64,000 bases of DNA from Clostridium sp. OF03-18AA. Its GTDB lineage: Bacteria > Bacillota > Clostridia > Lachnospirales > Lachnospiraceae. The stretch is from the NCBI RefSeq assembly GCF_003478035.1, contig NZ_QUEP01000004.1:186001-250000 (forward strand), in the 5' to 3' direction. Position 1 is the first letter of the stretch, and each line of letters begins with the position of its first letter. This document shows positions 16,515 to 24,966 of the stretch, in pieces. Position numbers and translations under genes: made by a program. Under the pieces are notes generated by a model, which was not told where the DNA came from, did no database searches, and saw only the letters and a list, made by a program, of their open reading frames with translations.

Positions 16515-17075
16515 ATGGATGAAGAGAATATCGTGAGACGGATGATCGATGGCGACATGGAGGCATTCGGAACGTTGATGGAGCGATATGAGAAGCCGGC
16601 GCTCAGAGCCGCATGGCTGATATCCGGAAATGCTGCGGACAGTGAGGACATTGTCCAGGAGACATTTACCGCCTGCTATTTAAACAGAAAGAAGCTCAGA
16701 GAGCCGGCGGCCTTTAAGACATGGTTTTACCGGATCCTCACGAGGTCGGCATGGAAGATCTGCAAAAAGACAGGGCGGGAGTGTCCGGAGGAGGAACCGG
16801 CATCCGGGCAGGAGGACACAAAACGGTCGGTCCTGGAAACCTGCATCATGAAGGAGGAGGAACGGATCCTTTTTGAGGCGGTGGAGAAGCTGCCGCCGAA
16901 ACAGAAAACGGTTCTGATCCTTTACTATTATAATGGCATGCCGATCCGCGAGATCGCGAAGGTCTGCGGAGTGTTCGAGGGCACGGTGAAATCAAGACTG
17001 TACCATGCGAAGGAGCAGTTAAAGAAGGTCCTCACGCAGGAGGAAGGAGGAAAAACATGGACGATCCTATCTTAG
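16515..17075 (+). CDS. ECF-type RNA polymerase sigma factor
   Basis: 186 residues. Region 2 is at ~10-75 (FGTLMERYEKPALRAAWLISGNAADSEDIVQETF), region 4 at ~115-170 (KLPPKQKTVLILYYYNGMPIREIAKVCGVFEGTVKSRLYHAKEQL). Directs RNA polymerase to a stress regulon. ATG follows GAGAGGAGG. The stop overlaps the start of the next gene by 19 bases, so sigma and its presumed anti-sigma partner are coupled. Confidence 0.95.
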   Translation: MDEENIVRRMIDGDMEAFGTLMERYEKPALRAAWLISGNAADSEDIVQETFTACYLNRKKLREPAAFKTWFYRILTRSAWKICKKTGRECPEEEPASGQEDTKRSVLETCIMKEEERILFEAVEKLPPKQKTVLILYYYNGMPIREIAKVCGVFEGTVKSRLYHAKEQLKKVLTQEEGGKTWTILS

Positions 17076-17836
17076 AAGAAAGACTGAAAAAAATGTTTGA
17101 GAGCCGCGCAGGAGAACTTCCGGATGAATCCCTGCGGGAGGTGCGGATCAGGAAACGTGTATATGAACAGATAGAAAGAGAGGAAACTCATATGAAGAGA
17201 GGATTTATGAAAAAGGCAGTGATCGCGGTGGCAGCGATCTGTGTATTTGGCAGCATGACAGCATTTGCGATCGGGAACATTGCGGGAGTGACATCGCACA
17301 GTGACCGGAGAGATGAGGTGCATACTTATGAACAGGCGTTAAAGCTTCAGGAGGAACATGGCCCGAAGGTAAATTTCCCGGAACAGTTTTCCAATGGATA
17401 TACGTTCGAGAGTGCTGTCCCGGTGAACTATGAGACGAGTGACAAGGATGGAAATAAGCTGGGCAAGGGGATCCATCTCGACATTACTTATGGAAAAGAG
17501 GGGATGGAACCGATCACATTTTCTGCGGAAGTCGGTCTGGACGGCGGGAGCGCTCCGACGGATGTAAAGACGTGCGGGGATGGCACGGAACTTCGATTCT
17601 ATAAGACGGTCAACAAATTTGTGCCGGCCAATTATGAACTCACCGAGGAGGACAAAAAGGCCCAGGAAGCGGGCATCTTTGACCTTGCTTACGGCAGTGA
17701 TGAGATCGAGATCACAACCTCCTGTATGGTCGAGTGGGACATGGACGGTCAGGGGTACAGCCTGTTCAAGTTTGGCGAGGAGCTGAGCGCGGAGGAGATG
17801 TTCGCGATGGCGGAGGAGATCATCGATGCACAGTAA
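17057..17836 (+). CDS. Membrane-anchored anti-sigma-like protein (DUF4367-like)
   Basis: 259 residues. A cytoplasmic N-terminal ~50 residues (ERLKKMFESRAGELPDESLREV...) precedes a single membrane helix (KKAVIAVAAICVFGSMTAFAI, about 52-72) and a ~185-residue extracytoplasmic domain with DUF4367-type features (ITYGKEG.EPITFS, YGSDEIEITTSCMVEWDMDG). Overlap with the ECF gene indicates it is the regulator of that sigma factor. No zinc-binding ZAS motif (HxxxCxxC) is visible. Confidence 0.82.
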   Translation: MDDPILEERLKKMFESRAGELPDESLREVRIRKRVYEQIEREETHMKRGFMKKAVIAVAAICVFGSMTAFAIGNIAGVTSHSDRRDEVHTYEQALKLQEEHGPKVNFPEQFSNGYTFESAVPVNYETSDKDGNKLGKGIHLDITYGKEGMEPITFSAEVGLDGGSAPTDVKTCGDGTELRFYKTVNKFVPANYELTEEDKKAQEAGIFDLAYGSDEIEITTSCMVEWDMDGQGYSLFKFGEELSAEEMFAMAEEIIDAQ

Positions 17837-17937
17837 AGCGGTATATTTACAAATAAGAAGCGATTCGGGCAGCTTTTCATGGATAGGAATGTTCTGAACG
17901 GAAAATGAGGTATTGAGGAAAATAAAAGAATCAGATC

Positions 17938-18033
17938 AACAAGTGAAAACACGCTTCGCGAGTTTCCCCTTGTTATCGCGACAGTCGCCAAGGTCTCGCG
18001 CAAGCGCGGACTTTGGCTCGTTGTTCGCGTAAA
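17938..18033 (-). repeat. Dispersed repeat R1, copy B (full)
   Basis: Minus-strand match to copies A and C over 96 bp, from TTTACGCGAACAACGAG to TTTTCACTTGTT. It begins immediately after the T-run of the minus-strand terminator at 18036-18084. Internal dyads TCGCGA..TCGCGA and CCAAAG..CTTGG. Confidence 0.92.
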
Positions 18034-18035
18034 TG

Positions 18036-18084
18036 AAAAAGCCGGTGAAATCGGGTGGAGCTACCCTGATTTCATCGGCTTTTT
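18036..18084. terminator. Bidirectional terminator between the anti-sigma gene and aroE
   Basis: AAAAAGCCGGTGAAATC / GATTTCATCGGCTTTTT stem with A- and T-tracts on both sides; serves the convergent genes. Confidence 0.9.
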
Positions 18085-18133
18085 GTGAAATCCGGCATAT
18101 CCGGGATGCAGGATCAAAAACTTGCAGACTGTC

Positions 18134-19018
18134 TTATCTGGAGAAAAACTCACGTTTGATCTGCTCCACCGGCATCTCTTTTCCGGTCCAGAGGCGGAAC
18201 GCCTCGGCGCCCTGGTAGAGGAGCATGTAGGAACCGTTGAAGAACGGGTTTCCCTGATGTTTTGCCATGGAGAGGAGTCTTGTCTCACGCGGATTGTAGA
18301 TGATGTCGGATACGATGAGACCGTCCGGGAAGACGAGATCTTCCGGGACCGGGCAGGTATCCTCGTGCGGGGCCATGCCGACGGAGGTTCCGTTTGTGAG
18401 GATGGCGCTGTCTGCGAGTTCCTGTTTTAAGAGTTCAGCATCGGAAAAATCGCAGATTTTGATCTTGCAGTCGGTGATCTTTGTGAGTTCGTCCACAGTA
18501 TGTACCAGGCGGTCATAGAATCGGCTGGTCGGTCTCACGAAGACAGAGATTTCCTTTAAGCCGTCGAGTGCCGCCTGGACCAGGATCGCGGTCGCGGCGC
18601 CGCCGGCTCCGAGAAGAGTCATTTTTTTGCCGATGATGTCATAACCGGCATCTTTTACGGACTGCATGTAGCCGATGCCGTCGGTGTTATGGCCGATAAG
18701 GCGTCCGTTTTCGTTTACGACCGTGTTGACAGCGCCGATGATCCGGGCAGCGGTGGAGAGTTCGTCGCAGAGGGAGACCATGAGGTTTTTATCCGGCATG
18801 GTCAGGTTGAAACCGCGGGCACCGAGGACTTTTAAGCCGGCGACAGCGGTTGGAAGTGTTGCTTCATTTACGTCAAAGGCGAGATAGCGGTAGTCGAGAC
18901 CGAGTGCTTCAAAGGATGCGTTGTGCATCATTGGGGAGATGCTGTGGGCGCAGGGACTGCCGAGAAGGCAGATCAGGGCGGTGTGGCCGGTGATCGGGGT
19001 GGGTGTCTGATATTCCAT
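18134..19018 (-). CDS. aroE: Shikimate dehydrogenase
   Basis: 294 residues. Substrate-binding SISP at 26-29, the NLTMPDK block with catalytic K77, NTDG with catalytic D113, and the NADP(H) loop LLGAGGAATA near 136-144. Reduces 3-dehydroshikimate to shikimate in aromatic amino acid synthesis. The MPDK form (instead of VPHK/VPFK) is that of the quinate/shikimate subgroup. A good promoter lies at 19057-19085 and GGAGGTACC precedes the ATG. Confidence 0.93.
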   Translation of the reverse strand: MEYQTPTPITGHTALICLLGSPCAHSISPMMHNASFEALGLDYRYLAFDVNEATLPTAVAGLKVLGARGFNLTMPDKNLMVSLCDELSTAARIIGAVNTVVNENGRLIGHNTDGIGYMQSVKDAGYDIIGKKMTLLGAGGAATAILVQAALDGLKEISVFVRPTSRFYDRLVHTVDELTKITDCKIKICDFSDAELLKQELADSAILTNGTSVGMAPHEDTCPVPEDLVFPDGLIVSDIIYNPRETRLLSMAKHQGNPFFNGSYMLLYQGAEAFRLWTGKEMPVEQIKREFFSR

Positions 19019-19056
19019 TTTATGGGTACCTCCGGGGGATTATTTTCATTTTTTCT

Positions 19057-19085
19057 ATTATAGCAGTGGGGATGGGGGAATGCAA
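19057..19085 (-). promoter_or_regulatory. Sigma-A promoter of aroE
   Basis: Minus strand TTGCAT (19085-19080), 17-bp spacer, TGC-TATAAT (19062-19057). Strong, with extended -10. Confidence 0.82.
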
Positions 19086-19123
19086 TGGAGAGATGAAATG
19101 CAGAATATGTTGGCGAGTGGTAC

Positions 19124-19320
19124 GCGGTGAGCTTCCGGACAGGAGTGCTGGGGATGCGGGGAGGGTTCCTCTAAGCCCCCGGGAGACTGCTAAGGGCGGA
19201 GAATCGGGGACACAACTCGCTGCGCTCAGACAAGTGTCCCCGATTCTCCAACGCAGTCACCCGCGAGCTAAGAGGAAGCCAGCTCCCCGGATCATGCACT
19301 CCTGCCCGGAAGCTCACCGC
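19124..19320. repeat. Giant palindromic repeat R4, copy 1 (197 bp)
   Basis: Arms from GCGGTGAGCTTCCGG to CCGGAAGCTCACCGC pair almost end to end. Paired blocks include GGTTCCTCT/AGAGGAA, GACTGC/GCAGTC and GAGAATCGGGGACAC/GTGTCCCCGATTCTC; the conserved loop is ACTCGCTGCGCTCAGACA. The second copy at 43265-43461 has the same length. No ORF, no transposase. Confidence 0.93.
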
Positions 19321-19524
19321 TGGGAGATATTGGGTGCTAAGAAGGATGCGCTGGCGGAAGCTTACTGTTGGGTTGGATCGGCGCTATGAGGAATGAAGGA
19401 TGAATTGGCGGAAAGCTACCGTTGAGATACATCGGGAATGAGAGCTTTCAGATTATTCCGGGGAAAACTTGGGGGGGGGGTAACGCGACATAGCGGCAAG
19501 GCAGGGCCTGCGGTAATCCCCGGC
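19321..19524. other. Remainder of the aroE-aroK intergenic region
   Basis: About 200 bp downstream of R4 with no recognisable gene; a run of nine G occurs near 19472. Confidence 0.4.
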
Positions 19525-19553
19525 TTGCAGTTCTTTTTTATATCTGCTATACT
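19525..19553 (+). promoter_or_regulatory. Sigma-A promoter of aroK
   Basis: TTGCAG, 17-bp spacer, TATACT with extended TGC. Confidence 0.7.
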
Positions 19554-19626
19554 TTTCTTAATGATACCTGTGAGGACAGAACGGAAATTCTGTGTGGCAC
19601 GGGCGGCGAAAGAGGAGAATGTAAGG

Positions 19627-20145
19627 ATGGCAGGACTGAAGGAACATATTTTTCTGATCGGATTTATGGGATGTGGAAAGAGTACGAATGCGGCGCGTCT
19701 GGCGGAGATGACCGGGGCGGAGCAGGTGGAGATGGATCAGGAGATCGTGAACGGGGAACAGATGGAGATCGCGGAAATCTTTAAAGAGAAAGGTGAGCCA
19801 TATTTCCGGTCACTTGAGACAGCGCTGATCCGCAGTTTTTCAGACCGGGATCCGGCGGTGATTTCGTGCGGGGGCGGAGCCGTGCTGAAGGAGGAGAATG
19901 TCCGTCTTATGAAGAAATGCGGAAAGATCGTCCTTCTCACAGCGACACCGGAGACGATCTATGGGAGAGTCAAGGACAGCACAGAGCGCCCAGTCCTGAA
20001 TGGAAATATGAATCTTTCTTACATTGAGGATCTGATGGAAAAGCGTCGTTCGAAGTATGAGGCGGCCGCAGATATCACCGTTGCGACGGATGGAAAGACA
20101 GCGGAGGAGATCTGTGGGGAGATCCTTGGTAAGTGCGGAAAATAA
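19627..20145 (+). CDS. aroK: Shikimate kinase
   Basis: 172 residues. Walker A GFMGCGKST at 12-20, shikimate-binding D37 (EMDQEI), R61 (YFRSLE) and the GGG motif at 82-84 (SCGGGAV), lid arginine in ERPVL. Phosphorylates shikimate with ATP. ATG at 19627 is chosen because the homologous region begins there; the frame is open upstream, but that part overlaps the promoter. The AAA-nuclease gene follows 17 bp downstream and may be co-transcribed. Confidence 0.93.
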   Translation: MAGLKEHIFLIGFMGCGKSTNAARLAEMTGAEQVEMDQEIVNGEQMEIAEIFKEKGEPYFRSLETALIRSFSDRDPAVISCGGGAVLKEENVRLMKKCGKIVLLTATPETIYGRVKDSTERPVLNGNMNLSYIEDLMEKRRSKYEAAADITVATDGKTAEEICGEILGKCGK

Positions 20146-20162
20146 AGAAGGGAGGATTGCAC

Positions 20163-21755
20163 ATGGGAAGTTACCTGAATCCGGGAAGCAAGGGATTTCA
20201 GGAGAGACTGAATTCTGAAATTTATGTAGATAAGACAGGTCTGATCGAAAAAACGAATGCAGTTTTGGATACAAGACAAAAGTTCCTGTGTGTAAGCCGA
20301 CCAAGACGTTTTGGAAAATCAATGGCAGCAGATATGCTTGCTGCTTATTATGAGCGTGGGGAAGATGCAGATTTATTGTTTCGTTCGCTGAAGATCAGCA
20401 AAGCGGAATCCTATCGTGCTCATTTGAATCAATATGATGTGATCAAGGTAAACATACAGGAATTCCTCAGCATGACAGGAAGTATGGATGAGATGCTTTC
20501 GATGTTGAAAAAATATCTGGTGTTTGATCTCATGGAACATTTTGATGATGTTCGTTTTCGGGACGAGAGTAATCTGATCCAGGTAATGAAAGATATTTAT
20601 GCAAAGACGAAACGAGCATTTGTGATCCTGATCGATGAATGGGACTGCCTGTTCCGGGAATACCAGCAGGATCAGGATTCACAGAAGAAATATCTGGATT
20701 TTCTACGGGCATGGCTGAAGGATAAAGAGTATGTTGCTCTTGCGTATATGACAGGCATTCTTCCGATAAAAAAATACGGATCACATTCTGCGTTAAATAT
20801 GTTTACAGAGTATTCCATGACAGATCCGGGGGAGCTTGCGGAGTATTTTGGATTTACCGGACAGGAAGTGGCACAGCTCTGTCAGAAATATGAGATGGAT
20901 TTTGACGAAGCAAAGGCATGGTATGATGGATATGGGCTTGTCGCACACCGGCAGTCCGGGGATCAGTATTATTCCATGTACAGCCCGAAATCTGTTGTAG
21001 AGGCCATGCTCAGACATAAGTTTGGAACATACTGGAATCAGACGGAAACTTATGAAGCACTGAAGATCTATATCCAGATGAATATGGATGGGCTGCAGGA
21101 TTCAGTCGTCAGAATGCTTGCAGGCGAGGAAGTGTACGTCAATATTGGTACATTCAGTAACGACATGACGACTTTTGCGACAAAGGATGATGTCCTTACG
21201 CTCTTGGTACATCTTGGATATCTGACTTACAATAGTACGAATGGGACAGTGGAAATTCCCAATAAGGAAGTTTCGAAAGAATATGTTAATGCGATCAGTA
21301 CCATGAGCTGGCATGGAGTTGCGGATTCGGTGGAAGCATCCCGCAGATTACTGGATGCACTGTGGAAAATGGATGCTGATGCAGTGGCAGCAGGAATCGA
21401 TAAGGCACATGAAGAGATTTCTATTCTTCAGTATAATGATGAAAATTCACTTAGCTGTACGGTCAGTCTTGCATTTTATTTTGCGAGAGAATATTATGCG
21501 ATCGTGCGTGAACCGCCATCAGGAAAAGGATTTGCTGATATCTGTATGATCCCACGGAAACATCATCTGGATAAACCGGCAATTATCATAGAATTAAAGT
21601 GGGATAAAGGTGCGGATGCCGCGCTGGCACAGATAAAAGAAAAGCAGTATGGGAATGCATTGAAAGATTACCATGGAAATTTACTGCTGGTGGGGATCAA
21701 TTATGATAAGAGTACAAAGAAACATGAATGCGTAATCGAATCCATGAAAAAATAA
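20163..21755 (+). CDS. AAA-ATPase-like / PD-(D/E)XK nuclease family protein
   Basis: 530 residues. Same architecture as the protein at 11430 but without the N-terminal HTH: FQERLNSEIYVDKTGLIEK, Walker A-like RPRRFGKSMAAD near 55, Walker B FVILIDEWDCLF, and a C-terminal nuclease-like segment GKGFADICM...PAIIIELKWDK. The two proteins are clearly diverged paralogues. ATG at 20163 follows AGGGAGG. Ends at a large structured terminator. Confidence 0.87.
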   Translation: MGSYLNPGSKGFQERLNSEIYVDKTGLIEKTNAVLDTRQKFLCVSRPRRFGKSMAADMLAAYYERGEDADLLFRSLKISKAESYRAHLNQYDVIKVNIQEFLSMTGSMDEMLSMLKKYLVFDLMEHFDDVRFRDESNLIQVMKDIYAKTKRAFVILIDEWDCLFREYQQDQDSQKKYLDFLRAWLKDKEYVALAYMTGILPIKKYGSHSALNMFTEYSMTDPGELAEYFGFTGQEVAQLCQKYEMDFDEAKAWYDGYGLVAHRQSGDQYYSMYSPKSVVEAMLRHKFGTYWNQTETYEALKIYIQMNMDGLQDSVVRMLAGEEVYVNIGTFSNDMTTFATKDDVLTLLVHLGYLTYNSTNGTVEIPNKEVSKEYVNAISTMSWHGVADSVEASRRLLDALWKMDADAVAAGIDKAHEEISILQYNDENSLSCTVSLAFYFAREYYAIVREPPSGKGFADICMIPRKHHLDKPAIIIELKWDKGADAALAQIKEKQYGNALKDYHGNLLLVGINYDKSTKKHECVIESMKK

Positions 21756-21770
21756 TGGATCGGATAAGAT

Positions 21771-21864
21771 AAAAAAGAGACCTTCACGGTCATCCCAAAA
21801 TTTTCAGAAGCTGAATATGTCAGCGGCAGAAAATTGGGAAGACAGGTGAATATCTCTTTTTTTG
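21771..21864 (+). terminator. Large multi-part terminator hairpin
   Basis: Nested pairing of AAAAAAGAGA with TCTCTTTTTTT, TTCAC with GTGAA, and TCCCAAAATTTTC with GAAAATTGGGA, closed by CTGA/TCAG. Final run of seven T. Confidence 0.75.
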
Positions 21865-22002
21865 TTCTCCGGGAAAATTAGATGAAACTTTCCGGAAAAA
21901 GGCAGTATGTGCCAGGAATGTGCACTTGCGAGAAGCCTGAGAATGCCGCAGGCAACCGCGCAAGGCAGAAAAATGAGAAATTCCGCCATTTGCGAAAAAT
22001 GA

Positions 22003-24846
22003 CTACGGCATCTCCGGTTTCTTCCCCAGCCGCACATCTTCCAGATATTTTCTCGTTTCCTCATCGGCGTGCAGGAAGAGGTAATTCTTCGCACTGCCGG
22101 TATGTTTTCCTTTCTCCTCGGAGATCAGTTTGCCGACGCGTTCGATCTCTTCACGGAAATCCCTCGCGGACCAGAGGATGCAGCCCTGGCTGCGGATGAT
22201 GAGCTGGATCACGCCGTCGGAGGTTGCTACGGTGGTGCGGTAACGCCTGCCGATACGGATCGCGACTTTTTCGATGTACTGGTCTGCGGTCTCCGCTTCT
22301 TTTGTATACACAACGTGGATGTTGTGATATTTCTGGACTTTCTCGACACCGCCCGGAACCTTGTAGGCATCGAAGACAACGATGACGCAGATCTTCCGGA
22401 ATCCCTGATAATTGCTCAAGATGTCCATGAGCTTGTAGCGGGCCGCATCGATATTGACGGCGGCAAGCTCACTCAGCTCGTCCCATGCAAAGATGATGTT
22501 GTAGCCGTCGACGAGAAGATATTCGTCTTCCGGCTCCTCTTTCTCTTTTGACGGTTTTACAGGAGCTGTATTTTTGGCACGGATCACGGTGCGGGAGTCA
22601 TAGTCCGAGGCGAGTTTTCGCTTCGGTTCGCCGTATGTACGGGTGAAGATCGCCTGGAGTTCCTTATCATCATAGAAGGAGAGGGAGCCGTCTCCGCGGC
22701 CGCGGGAAGAGCCGGAACCTGTATTTGCAGCAACCGCTGCCTCAGAAACAGCACCAGAGGGACTGCCGGAACGAAACTTTGCACTGCCGCCGGCTGCTCC
22801 GGCCGGAACCTTCCCGGCCGCCACATCGGCCTCCATCGCCTGGAGCCGTTCATTTACCTCTCTTAAATCCCGCTCCTGCGCTTCCTTCGCAAGCTGCTTT
22901 GCGAGCGGACTCTCCACATGCATATAGTTTTTCACTTCGTTCCACGGAACGACAAAGCCGGCGCCGTGGGAGCAGAAAACAGATCCTGCCGGGTCCTGAA
23001 GGTCAAAATCGAAATCATATCCGGAAGCAGCGATGACTTCCTCCGCGTTGTGGCACGGTTCATACCCGGAAAGGCTGAGCGTCAGTCTTCCGCGTCCTTT
23101 CGTGTAGGAGAGCACATCCCGCTGGTAGTTCCGCATCGTGGAAACCGGCGCGGTCCCGGTGAGCAGAGCCATTGCGCCGTCCTGCTCCGGTGCGGAAAAT
23201 TCACCCTGCATCCGGTCGAGGTCCGCCATCGCGCGTCCGAGATTCTCGGACGGAACCTCCAGACGGAATGCGTAGTAAGGCTCTAAGAGCACACACCCCG
23301 CCTCGCAGAGTCCCTGACGGACAGCGCGGTAGGTTGCCTGACGGAAATCCCCACCCTCAGTGTGCTTCTGGTGGGCACGTCCGGCGATCAGAGTGAGCTT
23401 CATATCGGTGATCTCAGAGCCCGTTAAAATCCCGCGAAATCTCTTTTCTTCGAGATGCGTTAAAATCAGTCTCTGCCAGTTCTTATCCAGCATATCCTCG
23501 CTGCAGTTGGTATCAAAGACGAGTCCGCTTCCCTGCTCTCCGGGTTCCATTAAAAGATGGACTTCCGCGTAGTGGCGCAGCGGTTCGAAATGTCCGACGC
23601 CCTCGACGGTCTTAGCGATCGTTTCCTTGTAGACAATATTTCCTTCTCCAAAACCGATCTCCACGCCGAAACGGTCCAGAACCTGGCTCTTTAAGATCTC
23701 CATCTGCACATCGCCCATGACCTGTGCCTGAATTTCGCCAAGCGCCTCGTTCCAGACAATGTGGAGCTGCGGGTCTTCCTCCTCCAGCATGCGCATATTT
23801 TTGAGCATGGTGTGGGAGTCTGTTCCGAATGGCAGTAGGATCCGGTATGTGAGGACCGACTCCAGGAGTGGAAGAACACTGTCGGAGGCAGTTCCGAAGA
23901 CCTGTCCCGGCTTCGTGTCGGAAATCCCTGTGACAGCCACCACCATGCCGGGTTCCGCCTCCTTTAACGCCTCGAACTTTGAGCCGGAATAGAGCCGGAT
24001 CTGGTTGATCTTCTCATCTGAATCAAGTGACAGCGAATCACGGATCTTCAAATTTCCGCCCGTGATCTTCAAATGCGTCATCCGTACACCTGTCTCGTCG
24101 CGGGAGATCTTAAACACCTTTGCACCGAAGTCCTTCGTATAGTCCGGGCATGACGCAAATTCCCCGAGGGCGGTCAGAAATTCCCGGACGCCGGTGAGCT
24201 TTAACGCGGAGCCGAAAAAGCAGGGAAAGAGCTTCCGGTTCTGGATTGCGTTCCGAACGTCCTCCGTCTTTAAGCTGCCGTCTGCCAGATAAGCTTCCAG
24301 AAGTGCTTCATCGCAGGTGGCAATCTCCTCAGCGGTTTTATCAGAAGTTCCAAGAATATCACGGTTTCCGGACACCCCGCTGAAATCCACGATCCCGTGA
24401 TCCAGCCGTTCCTTCAGTGATGCCAGCACCGCCTCTCGATCCGTCCCCTTCTGATCCATCTTATTCACAAAGAGAAATACCGGGATCCGATACCGTTTTA
24501 AAAGTCTCCACAGTGTCTCCGTATGTCCCTGAACCCCATCAGCTCCGCTGACGATCAATACCGCATAGTCAAGGACCTGCAGTGTCCGCTCCATCTCCGC
24601 CGAAAAGTCCACATGACCCGGCGTGTCGAGGAGTGTCACGAAAGTATCGCCCAACGGAAAGACCGCCTGCTTTGAAAAGATCGTGATGCCCCGGGCGCGT
24701 TCAAGCGCGAAGGTATCAAGAAAGGCGTCACGATTGTCCACACGCCCCATTTTCTTTAGTTTTCCTGTCTCGTATAAAATTGCCTCGGACATCGTTGTCT
24801 TTCCGGCATCGACATGCGCGAGGATTCCGATCACAAATCGTTTCAT
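22003..24846 (-). CDS. TetM/EF-G-like translation GTPase fused to Rae1/YacP-like NYN ribonuclease
   Basis: 947 residues. G1 AHVDAGKT 10-17, switch I RARGITI near 50-56, G3 DTPGH 74-78, G4 NKMD 128-131, then EF-G-like domains II, III, IV and V (QVMGDVQMEILK; APVSTMRNYQRDVLSYTKGRG) as in ribosomal protection proteins. Residues ~675-770 are a Gly/Ala/Ser-rich linker. Residues ~775-905 are a NYN/PIN-like domain with LLVDGYNIIFAW, VVFDAY, AETADQYIE and VATSDG, the pattern of YacP/Rae1, a ribosome A-site endoribonuclease in Bacillus. The whole suggests a GTPase that enters the A site and brings a nuclease with it. Tetracycline resistance cannot be assumed. Own promoter; monocistronic. Confidence 0.93.
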   Translation of the reverse strand: MKRFVIGILAHVDAGKTTMSEAILYETGKLKKMGRVDNRDAFLDTFALERARGITIFSKQAVFPLGDTFVTLLDTPGHVDFSAEMERTLQVLDYAVLIVSGADGVQGHTETLWRLLKRYRIPVFLFVNKMDQKGTDREAVLASLKERLDHGIVDFSGVSGNRDILGTSDKTAEEIATCDEALLEAYLADGSLKTEDVRNAIQNRKLFPCFFGSALKLTGVREFLTALGEFASCPDYTKDFGAKVFKISRDETGVRMTHLKITGGNLKIRDSLSLDSDEKINQIRLYSGSKFEALKEAEPGMVVAVTGISDTKPGQVFGTASDSVLPLLESVLTYRILLPFGTDSHTMLKNMRMLEEEDPQLHIVWNEALGEIQAQVMGDVQMEILKSQVLDRFGVEIGFGEGNIVYKETIAKTVEGVGHFEPLRHYAEVHLLMEPGEQGSGLVFDTNCSEDMLDKNWQRLILTHLEEKRFRGILTGSEITDMKLTLIAGRAHQKHTEGGDFRQATYRAVRQGLCEAGCVLLEPYYAFRLEVPSENLGRAMADLDRMQGEFSAPEQDGAMALLTGTAPVSTMRNYQRDVLSYTKGRGRLTLSLSGYEPCHNAEEVIAASGYDFDFDLQDPAGSVFCSHGAGFVVPWNEVKNYMHVESPLAKQLAKEAQERDLREVNERLQAMEADVAAGKVPAGAAGGSAKFRSGSPSGAVSEAAVAANTGSGSSRGRGDGSLSFYDDKELQAIFTRTYGEPKRKLASDYDSRTVIRAKNTAPVKPSKEKEEPEDEYLLVDGYNIIFAWDELSELAAVNIDAARYKLMDILSNYQGFRKICVIVVFDAYKVPGGVEKVQKYHNIHVVYTKEAETADQYIEKVAIRIGRRYRTTVATSDGVIQLIIRSQGCILWSARDFREEIERVGKLISEEKGKHTGSAKNYLFLHADEETRKYLEDVRLGKKPEMP

Positions 24847-24905
24847 ATATTAAGTCCGCTTTCTGAAAATTTCCATAACGGTCCACTGAACCAGTATTTA
24901 GACAC

Positions 24906-24934
24906 AGTATATCAGAAAAAAGAACCTTATGCAA
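24906..24934 (-). promoter_or_regulatory. Sigma-A promoter of the GTPase-NYN gene
   Basis: Minus strand TTGCAT (24934-24929), 17-bp spacer, TGA-TATACT (24911-24906). Leader ~55 nt. Confidence 0.78.
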
Positions 24935-24966
24935 CGATACAGTGGCGTATCAATGGGCGGCCCCTG

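Noticed and set aside
19124..19320. Retron msr/msd or group II intron for the 197-bp palindrome
   Set aside because: No reverse transcriptase is within the window near either copy, and the structure is a single long hairpin without retron or intron landmarks.
22003..24846. Tetracycline resistance gene tet(M)/tet(O)
   Set aside because: The GTPase part is only family-level similar and is fused to a NYN nuclease. There is no mobile context, so resistance is not supported.
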